From Alteriqipengyuania abyssalis (GTDB lineage Bacteria > Pseudomonadota > Alphaproteobacteria > Sphingomonadales > Sphingomonadaceae): 64,000 nucleotides of DNA. Each line of letters begins with the position of its first letter. The first letter of the stretch is position 1. Below are positions 8,697-17,804 of the stretch, in pieces. The stretch is from the NCBI RefSeq assembly GCF_019857185.1, contig NZ_JAHWXP010000004.1:212441-276440 (forward strand), in the 5' to 3' direction. The notes beneath the pieces were generated by a model. It searched no databases. It had not been told where the DNA came from and saw only the letters and a program-made list of their open reading frames with translations. A program made the translations under genes and the position numbers.

Positions 8697-9894
8697 CTAT
8701 ATGCGGGCGGTCGATGCCCAGCCCGATGAGCCTGGCAGGCAGGCGTTGCAGTGGGCTCACCGTATCGATCAACCGCACTGGCAGCGGCGCCCGGTCGATC
8801 GGCTGATCGCGCTGGAGGATCGGCCGGATGATCCGATCCTGCGCGAGCTTTTGCATCATCTGCATGTAATGGACCGACCGGGCGCGCAGCTGCTGCACGC
8901 GCGGCAACAGCGGATCGGGATCGTCTCCGCGTGCGAGCGGCGCCGCCAGCACGTTCGCCGCGACCACTGCATCCTGCACCGCGACATTGATACCCACCCC
9001 GCCGATCGGGCTCATCGCGTGGGCGGCATCCCCGATCGCCAGCAACCCGTCACGGTTCCACCGAGTCAGACGGTCGAGCGCCACGCTCAGAAGCTTCACC
9101 TCGTCCATATCCGAGAAAGCGGCGATCGCCCCATCGAGCTCGGGCACCAGACCCAGCAAGCGATTGCGAAACGCGTCGATCCCCTGCGCGCGAATTTCGT
9201 CCGCCTTGCCTTTGGGAATCAGGAACGCGCACTGAAGGTAAGTGCGCCGGTTGATCAGGACGAGAAACTTGCCCGCAGCGAGCGAACCGAAACTCTCCGG
9301 GCCGAGCCCTTCGGGGCGATCGAGCCGGAACCACAGGACATCCATCGGCGCGCCGATTCGCTTGAGCGGCAGCGCCGCCTCTTCGCGCATGATCGAGCGG
9401 CGCCCGTCCGCGGCGATCACCAGCCGCGCGGGCAGCACCTCCCCGGCGCTGGTTTCGACCGCCGATACCCGCCCGCTGCTATCGTTACGGGCGGCAACCG
9501 CCTCTGCCCCCATGCGCAGTTCGAAACCGGGGTACTGACGCGCTTTGCCGGCCAGAAAATCGAGCAGATCCCATTGCGGCATCATCGCGATGTAGGGCGC
9601 TGGCACGGGCAGGTGTCGGAAGTCGGCAATTTGACGCTGCTCGCCTGCGATCCTGAGCCCGATCTGCTCGACCTTGCTGTGTTCGATTTCCAGCAGTTCA
9701 TCGAGCCAGCCGAGCTGGTGGAACAGGTCGAGCGTCGAGGGATGGACCGTGTCGCCGCGAAAATCCCGGAAAAAGTCCTCGTGCTTCTCCAGCACGGTCA
9801 CCTTCACGCCCGCGCGGGCAAGCAACATTCCGGTAAATATTCCCGCCGGGCCTCCGCCAACGACGATTACCGGTAATTCGGGATCATGTGGCAC
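8674..9894 (-). CDS. FAD-dependent aromatic-ring-type monooxygenase
   Basis: About 406 residues of the class A flavoprotein monooxygenase family (PHBH/UbiH fold). It has the N-terminal dinucleotide motif VVGGGPAGIFTGMLLARAG, an E at the end of the second strand (VLEKHEDFF), the DG motif in VIAADGRRSIMREEA and the GD motif in LLAIGDAAHAMSPIGGVGIN. Such enzymes hydroxylate aromatic or polyketide-like substrates using NAD(P)H and oxygen; the substrate is not predictable here. The open frame continues upstream, but GTG 9894 follows AAAGGAG and gives a normal Rossmann start. It diverges from the GNAT-nitrilase gene and converges on icd. Confidence 0.88.
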   Translation of the reverse strand: MPHDPELPVIVVGGGPAGIFTGMLLARAGVKVTVLEKHEDFFRDFRGDTVHPSTLDLFHQLGWLDELLEIEHSKVEQIGLRIAGEQRQIADFRHLPVPAPYIAMMPQWDLLDFLAGKARQYPGFELRMGAEAVAARNDSSGRVSAVETSAGEVLPARLVIAADGRRSIMREEAALPLKRIGAPMDVLWFRLDRPEGLGPESFGSLAAGKFLVLINRRTYLQCAFLIPKGKADEIRAQGIDAFRNRLLGLVPELDGAIAAFSDMDEVKLLSVALDRLTRWNRDGLLAIGDAAHAMSPIGGVGINVAVQDAVVAANVLAAPLARGDDPDPLLPRVQQLRARSVHYMQMMQKLAQDRIIRPILQRDQPIDRAPLPVRLIDTVSPLQRLPARLIGLGIDRPHIESPDAYE

Positions 9895-9958
9895 CTTGGA
9901 CGCTCTCCTTTGTTCAGGCACTAGTGCCCGTTGAACACTGCATACAGGAGACGATCCG

Positions 9959-11614
9959 ATCTCGACCACCGACAAGACCAAGGCCCGCCTGGAAGTCCGC
10001 CAGGCGAAGCTCAAGGATGTGCCCGATATCGCGGAGCTGGTCCGCCGCGCCTATGTCGATCTGCCGCCCTACAAGCTGGGCGAGATCCGTGGGCAGCTGA
10101 ACAATTACCGCGAGGGTTGCTTCGTTGCCAAGCTGGATGGGGTGATCGTCGGCTATTGCGCGTCGATGCGCCTGAAGGCGAATGTCGCGATGTCGGATCA
10201 CTCGTGGGACGAGGTTACCGGCAACGGGTTCGGCAGCCGGCATGATCCGACCGGCGACTGGCTCTACGGCTACGAAATGTGCGTCGATCCCAAGGTGCGT
10301 GGCACCCGGATCGGACGACGCCTGTACGAGGAGCGGCGCGCGCTGGCCGAGCGGCTCGATCTGTCGGGCATCGTCTTCGGCGGGCGCATGCCCAATCTGG
10401 CGAACGCGATGCGGCGCAAGCGCAACCGCGCGGAGGGGCCGGAGGACTATCTCGAGAAGGTCGTCGACAACAAGATCCACGACCCCGTGCTGCGCTTCCA
10501 GCTGGCCAACGGGTTCGAACCGCAGGGCATCCTCGAGAACTATCTGCCCGAAGACAAGCGCTCCAAGGCGTTCGCCGTGCGCATGGTCTGGCGCAATCCG
10601 TATGTCGATGCCGACGCGCCGCGCAAACATCGCCTGCCGCGCGATGTCGAAAGCGTGCGGATCGCGACCTGCCAGTTGCAGGCGCGCGCGGTCTCCGGCT
10701 TCGACGAGTTCATGCGCCACGTGGAATATTTCGTGGACGTCGCATCGGACTACGAAAGCGATTTCATCCTCTTCCCCGAGCTGTTCACACTGATGCTGCT
10801 GAGCGCGGAGGAAAAGGAGCTGAGCCCGATCGAAGCGATCGAGGCGCTGAGCGAGTACACGCCCAAGATCCGCCAGAAGCTTTCCGAGCTGGCGCTCAAC
10901 TACAACATCAACATCATCGGTGGGTCGCATCCGACGCGGATGGACGATGGGGACATCCACAACGTCGCCTATGTCTGCCTGCGCGACGGATCGATCCACG
11001 CGCAGGAGAAGATCCACCCCACCCCCAACGAAGCCTATTGGTGGAACATCAAGGGTGGCGATTCGATCGATGCGATCCCAACGGATTGCGGCCCGATCGG
11101 GGTGCTGATCTGTTACGACAGCGAATTCCCCGAACTCGCCCGCAGGCTCGTAGACGAAGGCGCGCGGATCATCTTCGTGCCCTTCTGCACCGACAGCCGC
11201 CAGGGCTACATGCGCGTGCGCTATTGCGCGCAGGCTCGCGCGATCGAGAATCAGTGCTTCACCGTGCTCAGCGGCAATGTCGGCAACCTGCCCAACGTGG
11301 CGAACATGGATATCCAGTACGCGCAGAGCTGCATCCTGACCCCGTGTGACTTCCCCTTCGCGCGCGACGGGATCGCCGCCGAAGCGAGCGAGAATGTCGA
11401 GACGCTGACGATCAGCGACGTCAATCTGGCAGACCTCAGCTGGGCGCGCGCCGAGGGCACCGTGCGCAATCTCGCGGATCGCCGCTTCGACCTCTACCAG
11501 ATCGAGTGGGACAAGCGCGTGGGCCAGATCTCCCCCCGCATCGGCGAGGCAGAGGCCGAAGCCGCCGGACAGGACGCGGCACCCAGGGGCCCACACACCC
11601 CGGGCGGTGGGTAA
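9959..11614 (+). CDS. Bifunctional GNAT acetyltransferase / carbon-nitrogen hydrolase
   Basis: About 551 residues fusing two enzymes. The N-terminal GNAT domain has its acetyl-CoA loop at VDPKVRGTRIGRRLYEERR (residues about 109-127). The C-terminal nitrilase-superfamily domain has the Glu-Lys-Cys triad: E274 in LFPELF, K351 in QEKIHPTPNE and C385 in LICYDSEF. The pairing suggests acylation and amide hydrolysis of a common metabolite, which is unknown. Start choice: the first GTG (10019) would remove the first GNAT strand (LEVRQAKLKDV). The only codon with a ribosome binding site at proper spacing (AGGAG at 9946-9950) is ATC at 9959, which implies a non-canonical start. Confidence 0.85.
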   Translation: MSTTDKTKARLEVRQAKLKDVPDIAELVRRAYVDLPPYKLGEIRGQLNNYREGCFVAKLDGVIVGYCASMRLKANVAMSDHSWDEVTGNGFGSRHDPTGDWLYGYEMCVDPKVRGTRIGRRLYEERRALAERLDLSGIVFGGRMPNLANAMRRKRNRAEGPEDYLEKVVDNKIHDPVLRFQLANGFEPQGILENYLPEDKRSKAFAVRMVWRNPYVDADAPRKHRLPRDVESVRIATCQLQARAVSGFDEFMRHVEYFVDVASDYESDFILFPELFTLMLLSAEEKELSPIEAIEALSEYTPKIRQKLSELALNYNINIIGGSHPTRMDDGDIHNVAYVCLRDGSIHAQEKIHPTPNEAYWWNIKGGDSIDAIPTDCGPIGVLICYDSEFPELARRLVDEGARIIFVPFCTDSRQGYMRVRYCAQARAIENQCFTVLSGNVGNLPNVANMDIQYAQSCILTPCDFPFARDGIAAEASENVETLTISDVNLADLSWARAEGTVRNLADRRFDLYQIEWDKRVGQISPRIGEAEAEAAGQDAAPRGPHTPGGG

Positions 11615-11674
11615 TCACGGACTTTCGCTCATTTCAGGCCTTCAACGGCTGGGCAGGCTTGATATGGTCGGCCC

Positions 11675-13477
11675 GTGGCAGGTGAACTTCAACCGACGAC
11701 TGCGCTGTCCGACGCGCTGGTGATTTTGGGCGCAGCGGGAATCGTCATCCCGCTGTTCGCCCGTTTCCGGATCACGCCGGTGATCGGCTTCCTGTTGATC
11801 GGCATCCTCGTCGGCCCGTATGGGCTCGGCGCGCTGACACCTGAAATCAAATGGCTGACGGCGGTGACGATATCCGAGCCGGATTCGCTCGCGATCTTCG
11901 CCGAGTTCGGAATCATCCTGCTGCTGTTCACGATCGGGCTGGAACTGTCGTTCAACCGGTTGTGGCAGATGCGCAGGCTGGTCTTCGGGCTCGGCGCGCT
12001 CGAGTTGACGATCATCGGCACCTCGATCGCGCTGGTGCTGGCGATGATGGGGCAATACTGGACCGGCGCGATGGCGCTGGGTCTGGCGCTGGCGCTGTCA
12101 TCGACTGCGATCGTGCTGCCGATTTCCGGCACCAGTTCTCCGGTCGGCAAGGCCGCGCTCTCGATGCTGCTGTTCGAGGATATCGCGATCGTCCCGATCA
12201 TCTTCATGCTCGGCGCGCTCGCCCCTTATGCACAGGCCGACGGGCTCACCGGGCTGTGGACCACCCTGTGGCAGGGTGCGGCGGTGATCGCGGTCCTGCT
12301 GATCCTGGGCCGCTATGCCCTGCCGGTCCTGTTCGCGCAGGCTGCGCGTACCAAGAGCCCCGAGGTTTTCCTTGCCGCCACGCTGGTGGTGGTGATCGGT
12401 GCCAGTCTCGCGACCGGGATCACCGGCCTCTCCCCCATTGTCGGCGCGCTGATCGCAGGGCTGCTGATCGCAGAAACCGATTTCCACGGCGAGGTCGAGA
12501 CGATCATCGAGCCCTTCAAAGGTCTCGCACTCGGTATCTTCCTGATCACCATCGGGATGAGCATCGATCTGAAGGCGCTGGCCGACAATGTCGGGATCAT
12601 CCTGACCGCGGTGGTGCTGGTGCTGTCGTTCAAGGCGCTGGTCACCGGGCTGCTGCTGCGCATGATGGGCGCGCGGCGCAACACGGCGACCGAGACCGGC
12701 ATCCTGATGGCGAGCCCTTCGGAAACCACGCTGATCGTGCTTTCTGCCGCAAGCTCGGCGATGCTGATCCAGCCGGGCACGACGCAGTTCTGGCAGATCG
12801 TGACCGCGATCGGTCTCACCGTAACCCCGCTGCTGGCCTTCGTCGGGCGCGCGGTGGCCCGCAGGGTGGACCCCGTCCCCGATCCCGCGCGCGACCAGTC
12901 CGCCCCGGCGGGCCGGGTGATCGTGGTGGGCGGCGGGCGTGTCGGCCGGCTGATCGCAGACATGCTGCGCGTGCACGAGAAGCCCTATGTCGCCATCGAG
13001 TCCGATGCGGACCTGGCGCTGCAGGACAAGCGCGATGGCTACAACGTCATCTTCGGCAATGCCGCTCGGCTGGAAACGCTTCGCGCGCTGCGGGTAGAAG
13101 ACGCCTCCGCAATCGTGCTGACGATGGACGCGCCGGTTCTGGCCCAGCAGCTGGTTGCACGGCTTCGGCGCAATTACCCCGATCTGCTGATCGTCGCGCG
13201 TGCCCGCGATGCCAGCCATGCCGCATTGCTCTATCAGGCTGGTGCGAGCCACGCGGTCCCGGAAACGCTCGAAAGCTCGCTGCAGCTGTCGGAGGCGGTG
13301 CTGGTGGATATCGGAGTGGCCATGGGGCCGGTGATCGCCTCGATCCACGAGAAGCGCGACGAGATGCGCAAGCAGATTCAGACCGAAGGCGCGCTGGAAT
13401 ACGCGCCCAAGCTGCGCACCAGCACCGTATCGGCAACTGCACCTTCAAACGTGCCGGCGGATCTGTCTTCCGACTGA
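11675..13477 (+). CDS. Cation:proton antiporter, CPA2 family (KefB/KefC-like)
   Basis: About 600 residues. The N-terminal two thirds hold roughly twelve hydrophobic segments with CPA2 signatures (TPVIGFLLIGILVGPYGLG, FAEFGIILLLFTIGLELS, LSSTAIVLPI, SPIVGALIAGLLIAET). The C-terminal part is an RCK/TrkA-N domain with an NAD-binding loop (VIVVGGGRVGRLIADML). It is an inner-membrane K+ or Na+/H+ antiporter gated by a nucleotide; ion specificity cannot be read directly. The start is a GTG at 11675 with a weak ribosome binding site. It is followed 49 bases later by a small ORF. Confidence 0.92.
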   Translation: MAGELQPTTALSDALVILGAAGIVIPLFARFRITPVIGFLLIGILVGPYGLGALTPEIKWLTAVTISEPDSLAIFAEFGIILLLFTIGLELSFNRLWQMRRLVFGLGALELTIIGTSIALVLAMMGQYWTGAMALGLALALSSTAIVLPISGTSSPVGKAALSMLLFEDIAIVPIIFMLGALAPYAQADGLTGLWTTLWQGAAVIAVLLILGRYALPVLFAQAARTKSPEVFLAATLVVVIGASLATGITGLSPIVGALIAGLLIAETDFHGEVETIIEPFKGLALGIFLITIGMSIDLKALADNVGIILTAVVLVLSFKALVTGLLLRMMGARRNTATETGILMASPSETTLIVLSAASSAMLIQPGTTQFWQIVTAIGLTVTPLLAFVGRAVARRVDPVPDPARDQSAPAGRVIVVGGGRVGRLIADMLRVHEKPYVAIESDADLALQDKRDGYNVIFGNAARLETLRALRVEDASAIVLTMDAPVLAQQLVARLRRNYPDLLIVARARDASHAALLYQAGASHAVPETLESSLQLSEAVLVDIGVAMGPVIASIHEKRDEMRKQIQTEGALEYAPKLRTSTVSATAPSNVPADLSSD

Positions 13478-13526
13478 TCCGGACCTTCTTTCGCTGCCAA
13501 CCATTGGTAGGGAAAGGAGAATTTAT

Positions 13527-13715
13527 ATGTCCGACATCGACCCCACCAAGCCGATCCCGAACGACGAGAAGTTCAAGCCGCAAAATCAGCAAGGAAGCGG
13601 CAAGGCCAAGCCGTCCGCTCGCCGGGACGCCTCCAGGCCTGCCGATACCGGCGGTGAAGACCTGAACCGTGGCAGCCAGCCAGACGCGCGGCGAGCAGGC
13701 AGCGGCGCCCGCTAA
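13527..13715 (+). CDS. Small hydrophilic hypothetical protein
   Basis: A 62-residue polypeptide rich in Lys, Arg, Pro, Gly and Asp, with no hydrophobic segment, probably disordered. A very strong ribosome binding site (GGAAAGGAG) sits ahead of the ATG, so translation is likely despite the small size. No family is recognised. It lies downstream of the antiporter on the same strand and converges on alaS. Function is unknown. Confidence 0.6.
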   Translation: MSDIDPTKPIPNDEKFKPQNQQGSGKAKPSARRDASRPADTGGEDLNRGSQPDARRAGSGAR

Positions 13716-13739
13716 ACAACTGTCCGAGCGCGCGTTCGG

Positions 13740-16400
13740 CTAGGCGTTTACCGCCTCGGCCAGCGCGCCTCGAACCGCATCAAGCGCGGCCCCGGCGTTA
13801 GCCGCATCGGGGCCGCCGCCTTGCGCCATATCCGGTCGTCCCCCGCCGCCCTTGCCGCCGAGCGCGGCAACACCGGCGCGGACCAGCTCGACAGCGCTGA
13901 AGCGATCCGTCAGGTCGTCAGTGACAGCGACCGCGAAGGCGGCCTTGCCGTCATTGGTCGCGCAGATCGCGGCGATCCCCGAGCCAAGGCGCTGCTTCGC
14001 CGCATCGAGCAGCGGGCGAAGTTCCTTGGGGTCCAGCCCTTCGATCACCTGACCGCTGAAGGTCACACCATTGATCGTCTCGTCGCTGACCTGCGGCCCG
14101 TCGCCACCCCCGCCCGACAGGGCGAGCGCACGCTTGGCGTCGGCCAACTCGCGCTCGAGCGTCTTGCGCTGTGCAAGCAGGGCATCGAGCTGCGCGACCG
14201 CCGCATCGGGCGTCGCGCCCAGCTTGCCACTGATTTCGTTGAGAGCGTTCGCTCGGGTGCGAAGATACTCACTGGCCGCATTGCCGGTCAGCGCCTCGAT
14301 CCGCCGGACGCCCGAGGATACGGACGATTCGCCGATGATCGCGAACAGGCCAATATCGCCGGTCCGTTCCACATGGGTGCCGCCGCACAGCTCGATCGAG
14401 AAATCCGCGTCGGCATCGCGCCCCATCGAAAGCACGCGGACTTCGTCGCCGTATTTTTCCCCGAACAGCGCCATCGCTCCTGCAGCGACCGCATCGTCGG
14501 GTGTCATCAGGCGGGTGCCGACTTCGGAATTGCCACGGATCTGGGAGTTCACATCCTGCTCAATCCGGTCGAGCCCTTCGCGGTCGATCTTCTCCGGGTA
14601 GGAGAAGTCGAAGCGCAGGTAATCCTCCGCCACCAGCGAGCCCTTCTGGGTGACCTGATCGCCAAGGCGCCGGCGCAGTGCAGCATGAAGCAGATGGGTC
14701 GCGGAGTGATTGGCGCGAATTCGGTTGCGGCGCTGCTCGTCGACGGTCAGCCGGACCTCGTCGCCCACGCGCACTTCGCCCGCCTCGATCTTGCCCTGAT
14801 GTGTGTGGAGCCGACCGAGCGGTTTGCCCGTGTCGCGCACCGCGATACGTAGGCCATCGTGTGTGGTGATGCTGCCGCTGTCGCCACTCTGGCCGCCGCT
14901 CTCGCCGTAGAAGGGCGTCTGGTTGGTCAGCAGCACGACATCTTCGCCAGCAGCCGCCGACGTCACTTCGACGCCATCTTTCACGATCGCGACCACTTGG
15001 CCCTCCCCCTGCGTGGCGGAATAGCCGGTGAACTCGGTCGCGCCCTCGCGCTCGGCGATGGTGAACCACACCTCGCTATCGGCGGCCTGTCCACTGCCCT
15101 TCCACGCCGCACGCGCAGCCTCCCGCTGGCGAGCCATCGCAGCGTCGAAGCCCTCGCGATCGACCGCGATGCCCTGGCCGCGCAGCGCATCTTCGGTGAG
15201 GTCGTAGGGGAAGCCGTAGGTATCGTAGAGCTTGAACGCTACCTCGCCGTCGAGCTGATCGCCCTTGGCCAGCGAGCCGGTCGCCTCGTCGAGCAGACGC
15301 AGGCCCTTCTCCAGCGTTTCGCGGAAGCGCGTCTCTTCGCGCTCGAGCGTTTCCTCGATCAGCGCCTGGCCACGGCCGAGTTCGGGATAGGCCTGGCCCA
15401 TCTCGCCGACCAGCGTGGGGACGAGGCGGTGCATCAGCGGCGTTTTAGCGCCCAGAAGATGCGCGTGGCGCATGGCGCGCCGCATGATCCGCCGCAGTAC
15501 GTAGCCGCGCCCTTCGTTCGACGGGAGCACCCCGTCCGCGATGAGGAAGCCGGTCGCGCGCAGGTGATCGGCGATCACGCGGTAGCTGGCGATTGTCTGG
15601 TCCGTCGCATCGGCGTGAAGCTGGGCTTCGGTGGATTCGATCAGCGTGCGGAAGGTGTCGGTGTCGTAGTTGTTGTGGACACCCTGCAGAACAGCAGCAA
15701 TCCGCTCCAGCCCCATGCCGGTGTCGATATTCTGGTTGGGCAGGTCGCCGATGATTTCGCCGCCCCGCTGCTCGTTCTGCATGAAGACGAGGTTCCAGAT
15801 CTCGACGAAGCGGTCGCCATCCTCTTCCGGAGAACCGGGAGGGCCGCCGGGGATATGATCGCCGTGATCCCAGAAGATTTCGGAGCACGGTCCGCACGGG
15901 CCATCATCGCCCATCGCCCAGAAGTTGTCCTTGGTCGCGATGCGAATGATGCGGTCTTCGGGTAGGCCCGCAATCTTGCGCCACAGATCGAACGCCTCGT
16001 CATCCGTGTGATAGACCGTGGCGAGAAGGCGATTCTTGTCGAGACCGAACTCCTCGGTCAGCAGCGTCCAAGCATTATGGATCGCCTGTTCCTTGAAGTA
16101 GTCCCCGAACGAGAAATTGCCGAGCATCTCGAAGAAGGTGTGGTGCCGCGCGGTGTAGCCCACATTGTCGAGGTCATTGTGTTTGCCGCCTGCACGCACG
16201 CACTTCTGCGCGCTGACTGCGCGGGGGGCCGGGGGCGTTTCGAGGCCGGTGAAGACGTTCTTGAACGGCACCATACCCGCGTTGACGAACATCAGGGTCG
16301 GATCGTTATGCGGCACCAGTGGCGCCGAGGCGACACGCTTGTGGTCGCGCGATTCGAAGAATTCGAGGAAGGTCCGGCGGATGTCGTTGGTGCTGGTCAT
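13740..16400 (-). CDS. alaS: Alanine--tRNA ligase
   Basis: An 886-residue class II aminoacyl-tRNA synthetase that charges tRNA-Ala. The catalytic core shows [17 protein letters not shown] (motif 2 region) and the acceptor-binding domain follows. The editing domain has [12 protein letters not shown] and CGGTHV, which supply the zinc ligands that hydrolyse mischarged Ser/Gly-tRNA. The C-terminal oligomerisation region ends in a Gly-rich DHHA1-type stretch ([16 protein letters not shown]). Full length. It lies directly downstream of recA on the same strand, an order I recall as common in alphaproteobacteria; a recA terminator lies between them. Confidence 0.97.
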   Translation of the reverse strand: MTSTNDIRRTFLEFFESRDHKRVASAPLVPHNDPTLMFVNAGMVPFKNVFTGLETPPAPRAVSAQKCVRAGGKHNDLDNVGYTARHHTFFEMLGNFSFGDYFKEQAIHNAWTLLTEEFGLDKNRLLATVYHTDDEAFDLWRKIAGLPEDRIIRIATKDNFWAMGDDGPCGPCSEIFWDHGDHIPGGPPGSPEEDGDRFVEIWNLVFMQNEQRGGEIIGDLPNQNIDTGMGLERIAAVLQGVHNNYDTDTFRTLIESTEAQLHADATDQTIASYRVIADHLRATGFLIADGVLPSNEGRGYVLRRIMRRAMRHAHLLGAKTPLMHRLVPTLVGEMGQAYPELGRGQALIEETLEREETRFRETLEKGLRLLDEATGSLAKGDQLDGEVAFKLYDTYGFPYDLTEDALRGQGIAVDREGFDAAMARQREAARAAWKGSGQAADSEVWFTIAEREGATEFTGYSATQGEGQVVAIVKDGVEVTSAAAGEDVVLLTNQTPFYGESGGQSGDSGSITTHDGLRIAVRDTGKPLGRLHTHQGKIEAGEVRVGDEVRLTVDEQRRNRIRANHSATHLLHAALRRRLGDQVTQKGSLVAEDYLRFDFSYPEKIDREGLDRIEQDVNSQIRGNSEVGTRLMTPDDAVAAGAMALFGEKYGDEVRVLSMGRDADADFSIELCGGTHVERTGDIGLFAIIGESSVSSGVRRIEALTGNAASEYLRTRANALNEISGKLGATPDAAVAQLDALLAQRKTLERELADAKRALALSGGGGDGPQVSDETINGVTFSGQVIEGLDPKELRPLLDAAKQRLGSGIAAICATNDGKAAFAVAVTDDLTDRFSAVELVRAGVAALGGKGGGGRPDMAQGGGPDAANAGAALDAVRGALAEAVNA

Positions 16401-16514
16401 GATCCAGCCGAGTTAGGCAAGAAGGCCGTGGCCGACAAGCTTTCACAAAGCGCGTTGATGCGGGATCACCGGTGGAGGTTACGTCAGGCCTCTGGCAGCA
16501 ACGCGCCAGACAAC

Positions 16515-16565
16515 GGAAAAACCGGCCGCGAGGCTTCCAGAGGAAAGCGACGCAACCGGTTTTCC
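16515..16565 (-). terminator. Rho-independent terminator of recA
   Basis: Read on the minus strand, GGAAAACCGG (from 16565) pairs with CCGGTTTTTCC (to 16515), with an inner GCTTTCC/GGAAGC stem between. The A-rich left side and T-rich right side are typical of an intrinsic terminator just downstream of the recA stop. Confidence 0.7.
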
Positions 16566-16611
16566 GGGTTCCCGGGCGCGAGGTCTGCAGCGCCCGCTTG
16601 AGAAGAAGCGA

Positions 16612-17676
16612 TCAGTCCTCCGCGTCAGGGCCGACCATCATCTCCTCGGCGACATCGTCGGTCTTGCCGCGGATCGCAGCCTCCAACTTGTCGCAAATTT
16701 CGGGGTTTTCCTTGAGGAAGGTCTTCGCATTCTCGCGGCCCTGCCCGATCCGGATGCTGTCGTAGGAGAACCATGAGCCGGATTTCTCCACCACGCCCGC
16801 CTTCACGCCGAGGTCGAGGATTTCGCCGATCTTGGAGATGCCCTGCCCGTACATGATGTCGAACTCGACCTGCTTGAACGGCGGTGCGACCTTGTTCTTG
16901 ACCACTTTCACACGTGTGGAGTTACCGATAATTTCGTCGCGGTCCTTGATCTGGCCGGTGCGGCGGATGTCGAGCCGCACGCTGGCGTAGAACTTGAGCG
17001 CATTGCCCCCGGTGGTCGTTTCCGGATTGCCGTACATCACGCCGATCTTCATCCGCAGCTGGTTGATGAAGATGACCATGCACTTGGAACGGTTGATCGA
17101 CCCGGTCAGCTTGCGCAGGGATTGGGACATCAGGCGTGCCTGAAGGCCGACGTGGCTATCGCCCATCTCGCCTTCGATTTCGGCACGCGGGACCAGCGCG
17201 GCCACCGAGTCGACCACCAGCACGTCGATCGCATTGGAGCGGACCAGCGTGTCGGTAATTTCAAGCGCCTGCTCGCCCGTATCGGGCTGCGAGACGATCA
17301 GTTCGTCGATATCGACGCCCAGCTTCTTGGCGTAGACCGGGTCGAGCGCGTGTTCGGCGTCGACGAAGGCGGCGGTGCCGCCGGCCTTCTGCGCCTCTGC
17401 GATCACATGCAGCGCCAGAGTGGTCTTGCCCGAGCTTTCCGGCCCGTAGACTTCGATCACCCGGCCCTTGGGCAGGCCGCCGATGCCGAGCGCGATATCG
17501 AGACCGAGCGAGCCGGTCGAAATCGATTCGACATTCATCGTTTCCTTCGAGCCCAGCTTCATCGCCGAACCCTTGCCGAATGCGCGGTCGATCTGTGCGA
17601 GTGCCGCGTCGAGCGCTTTTTGACGGTCCACGTTGGTTTCCTTGTCGTCTACCAGCTTCAGTTTCGCAGCAGCCAT
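16612..17676 (-). CDS. recA: Recombinase RecA
   Basis: A 354-residue RecA, the ATP-dependent strand-exchange protein that also triggers LexA self-cleavage. It has Walker [14 protein letters not shown], the MAW motif region ([20 protein letters not shown]), [22 protein letters not shown] covering loop L2, and the usual acidic C-terminal tail (GPDAED). AAGGAGG precedes the ATG with an eight-base spacer. The promoter upstream contains a LexA box. Confidence 0.98.
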   Translation of the reverse strand: MAAAKLKLVDDKETNVDRQKALDAALAQIDRAFGKGSAMKLGSKETMNVESISTGSLGLDIALGIGGLPKGRVIEVYGPESSGKTTLALHVIAEAQKAGGTAAFVDAEHALDPVYAKKLGVDIDELIVSQPDTGEQALEITDTLVRSNAIDVLVVDSVAALVPRAEIEGEMGDSHVGLQARLMSQSLRKLTGSINRSKCMVIFINQLRMKIGVMYGNPETTTGGNALKFYASVRLDIRRTGQIKDRDEIIGNSTRVKVVKNKVAPPFKQVEFDIMYGQGISKIGEILDLGVKAGVVEKSGSWFSYDSIRIGQGRENAKTFLKENPEICDKLEAAIRGKTDDVAEEMMVGPDAED

Positions 17677-17730
17677 CGCACGCCCTCCTTCATGTTCCTA
17701 GAGAGGCTCTCGCCTTTTCGACATGAGCAG

Positions 17731-17759
17731 TATGTACCGCTTATGTTCTTATAGAACAA
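17731..17759 (-). promoter_or_regulatory. recA promoter with embedded LexA (SOS) box
   Basis: On the minus strand, -35 TTGTTC (17759-17754) and -10 TACATA (17736-17731) are exactly 17 bases apart. The plus-strand 17734-17748 reads GTAC-N7-GTTC, one change from the alphaproteobacterial LexA consensus GTTC-N7-GTTC, and matches 13 of 15 bases of the uvrA box. LexA bound here would cover the spacer and block RNA polymerase. Confidence 0.8.
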
Positions 17760-17804
17760 GGGGGGAACGAATATTTTTCGGAACGCGAGATGAAACGTTG
17801 GAAA

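Noticed and set aside
10019..11614. GTG 10019 as start of the GNAT-nitrilase gene
   Set aside because: It would delete the first strand of the GNAT domain and has no ribosome binding site.
11851..13665. A 604-codon frame overlapping the antiporter on the same strand
   Set aside because: It is Arg/Asp-rich shadow sequence of the antiporter gene without any domain.
17741..17757. The GTTCT-TAT-AGAAC palindrome upstream of recA as the LexA site
   Set aside because: Its five-base spacing does not match the alphaproteobacterial LexA site; the overlapping GTAC-N7-GTTC does and is shared with uvrA.
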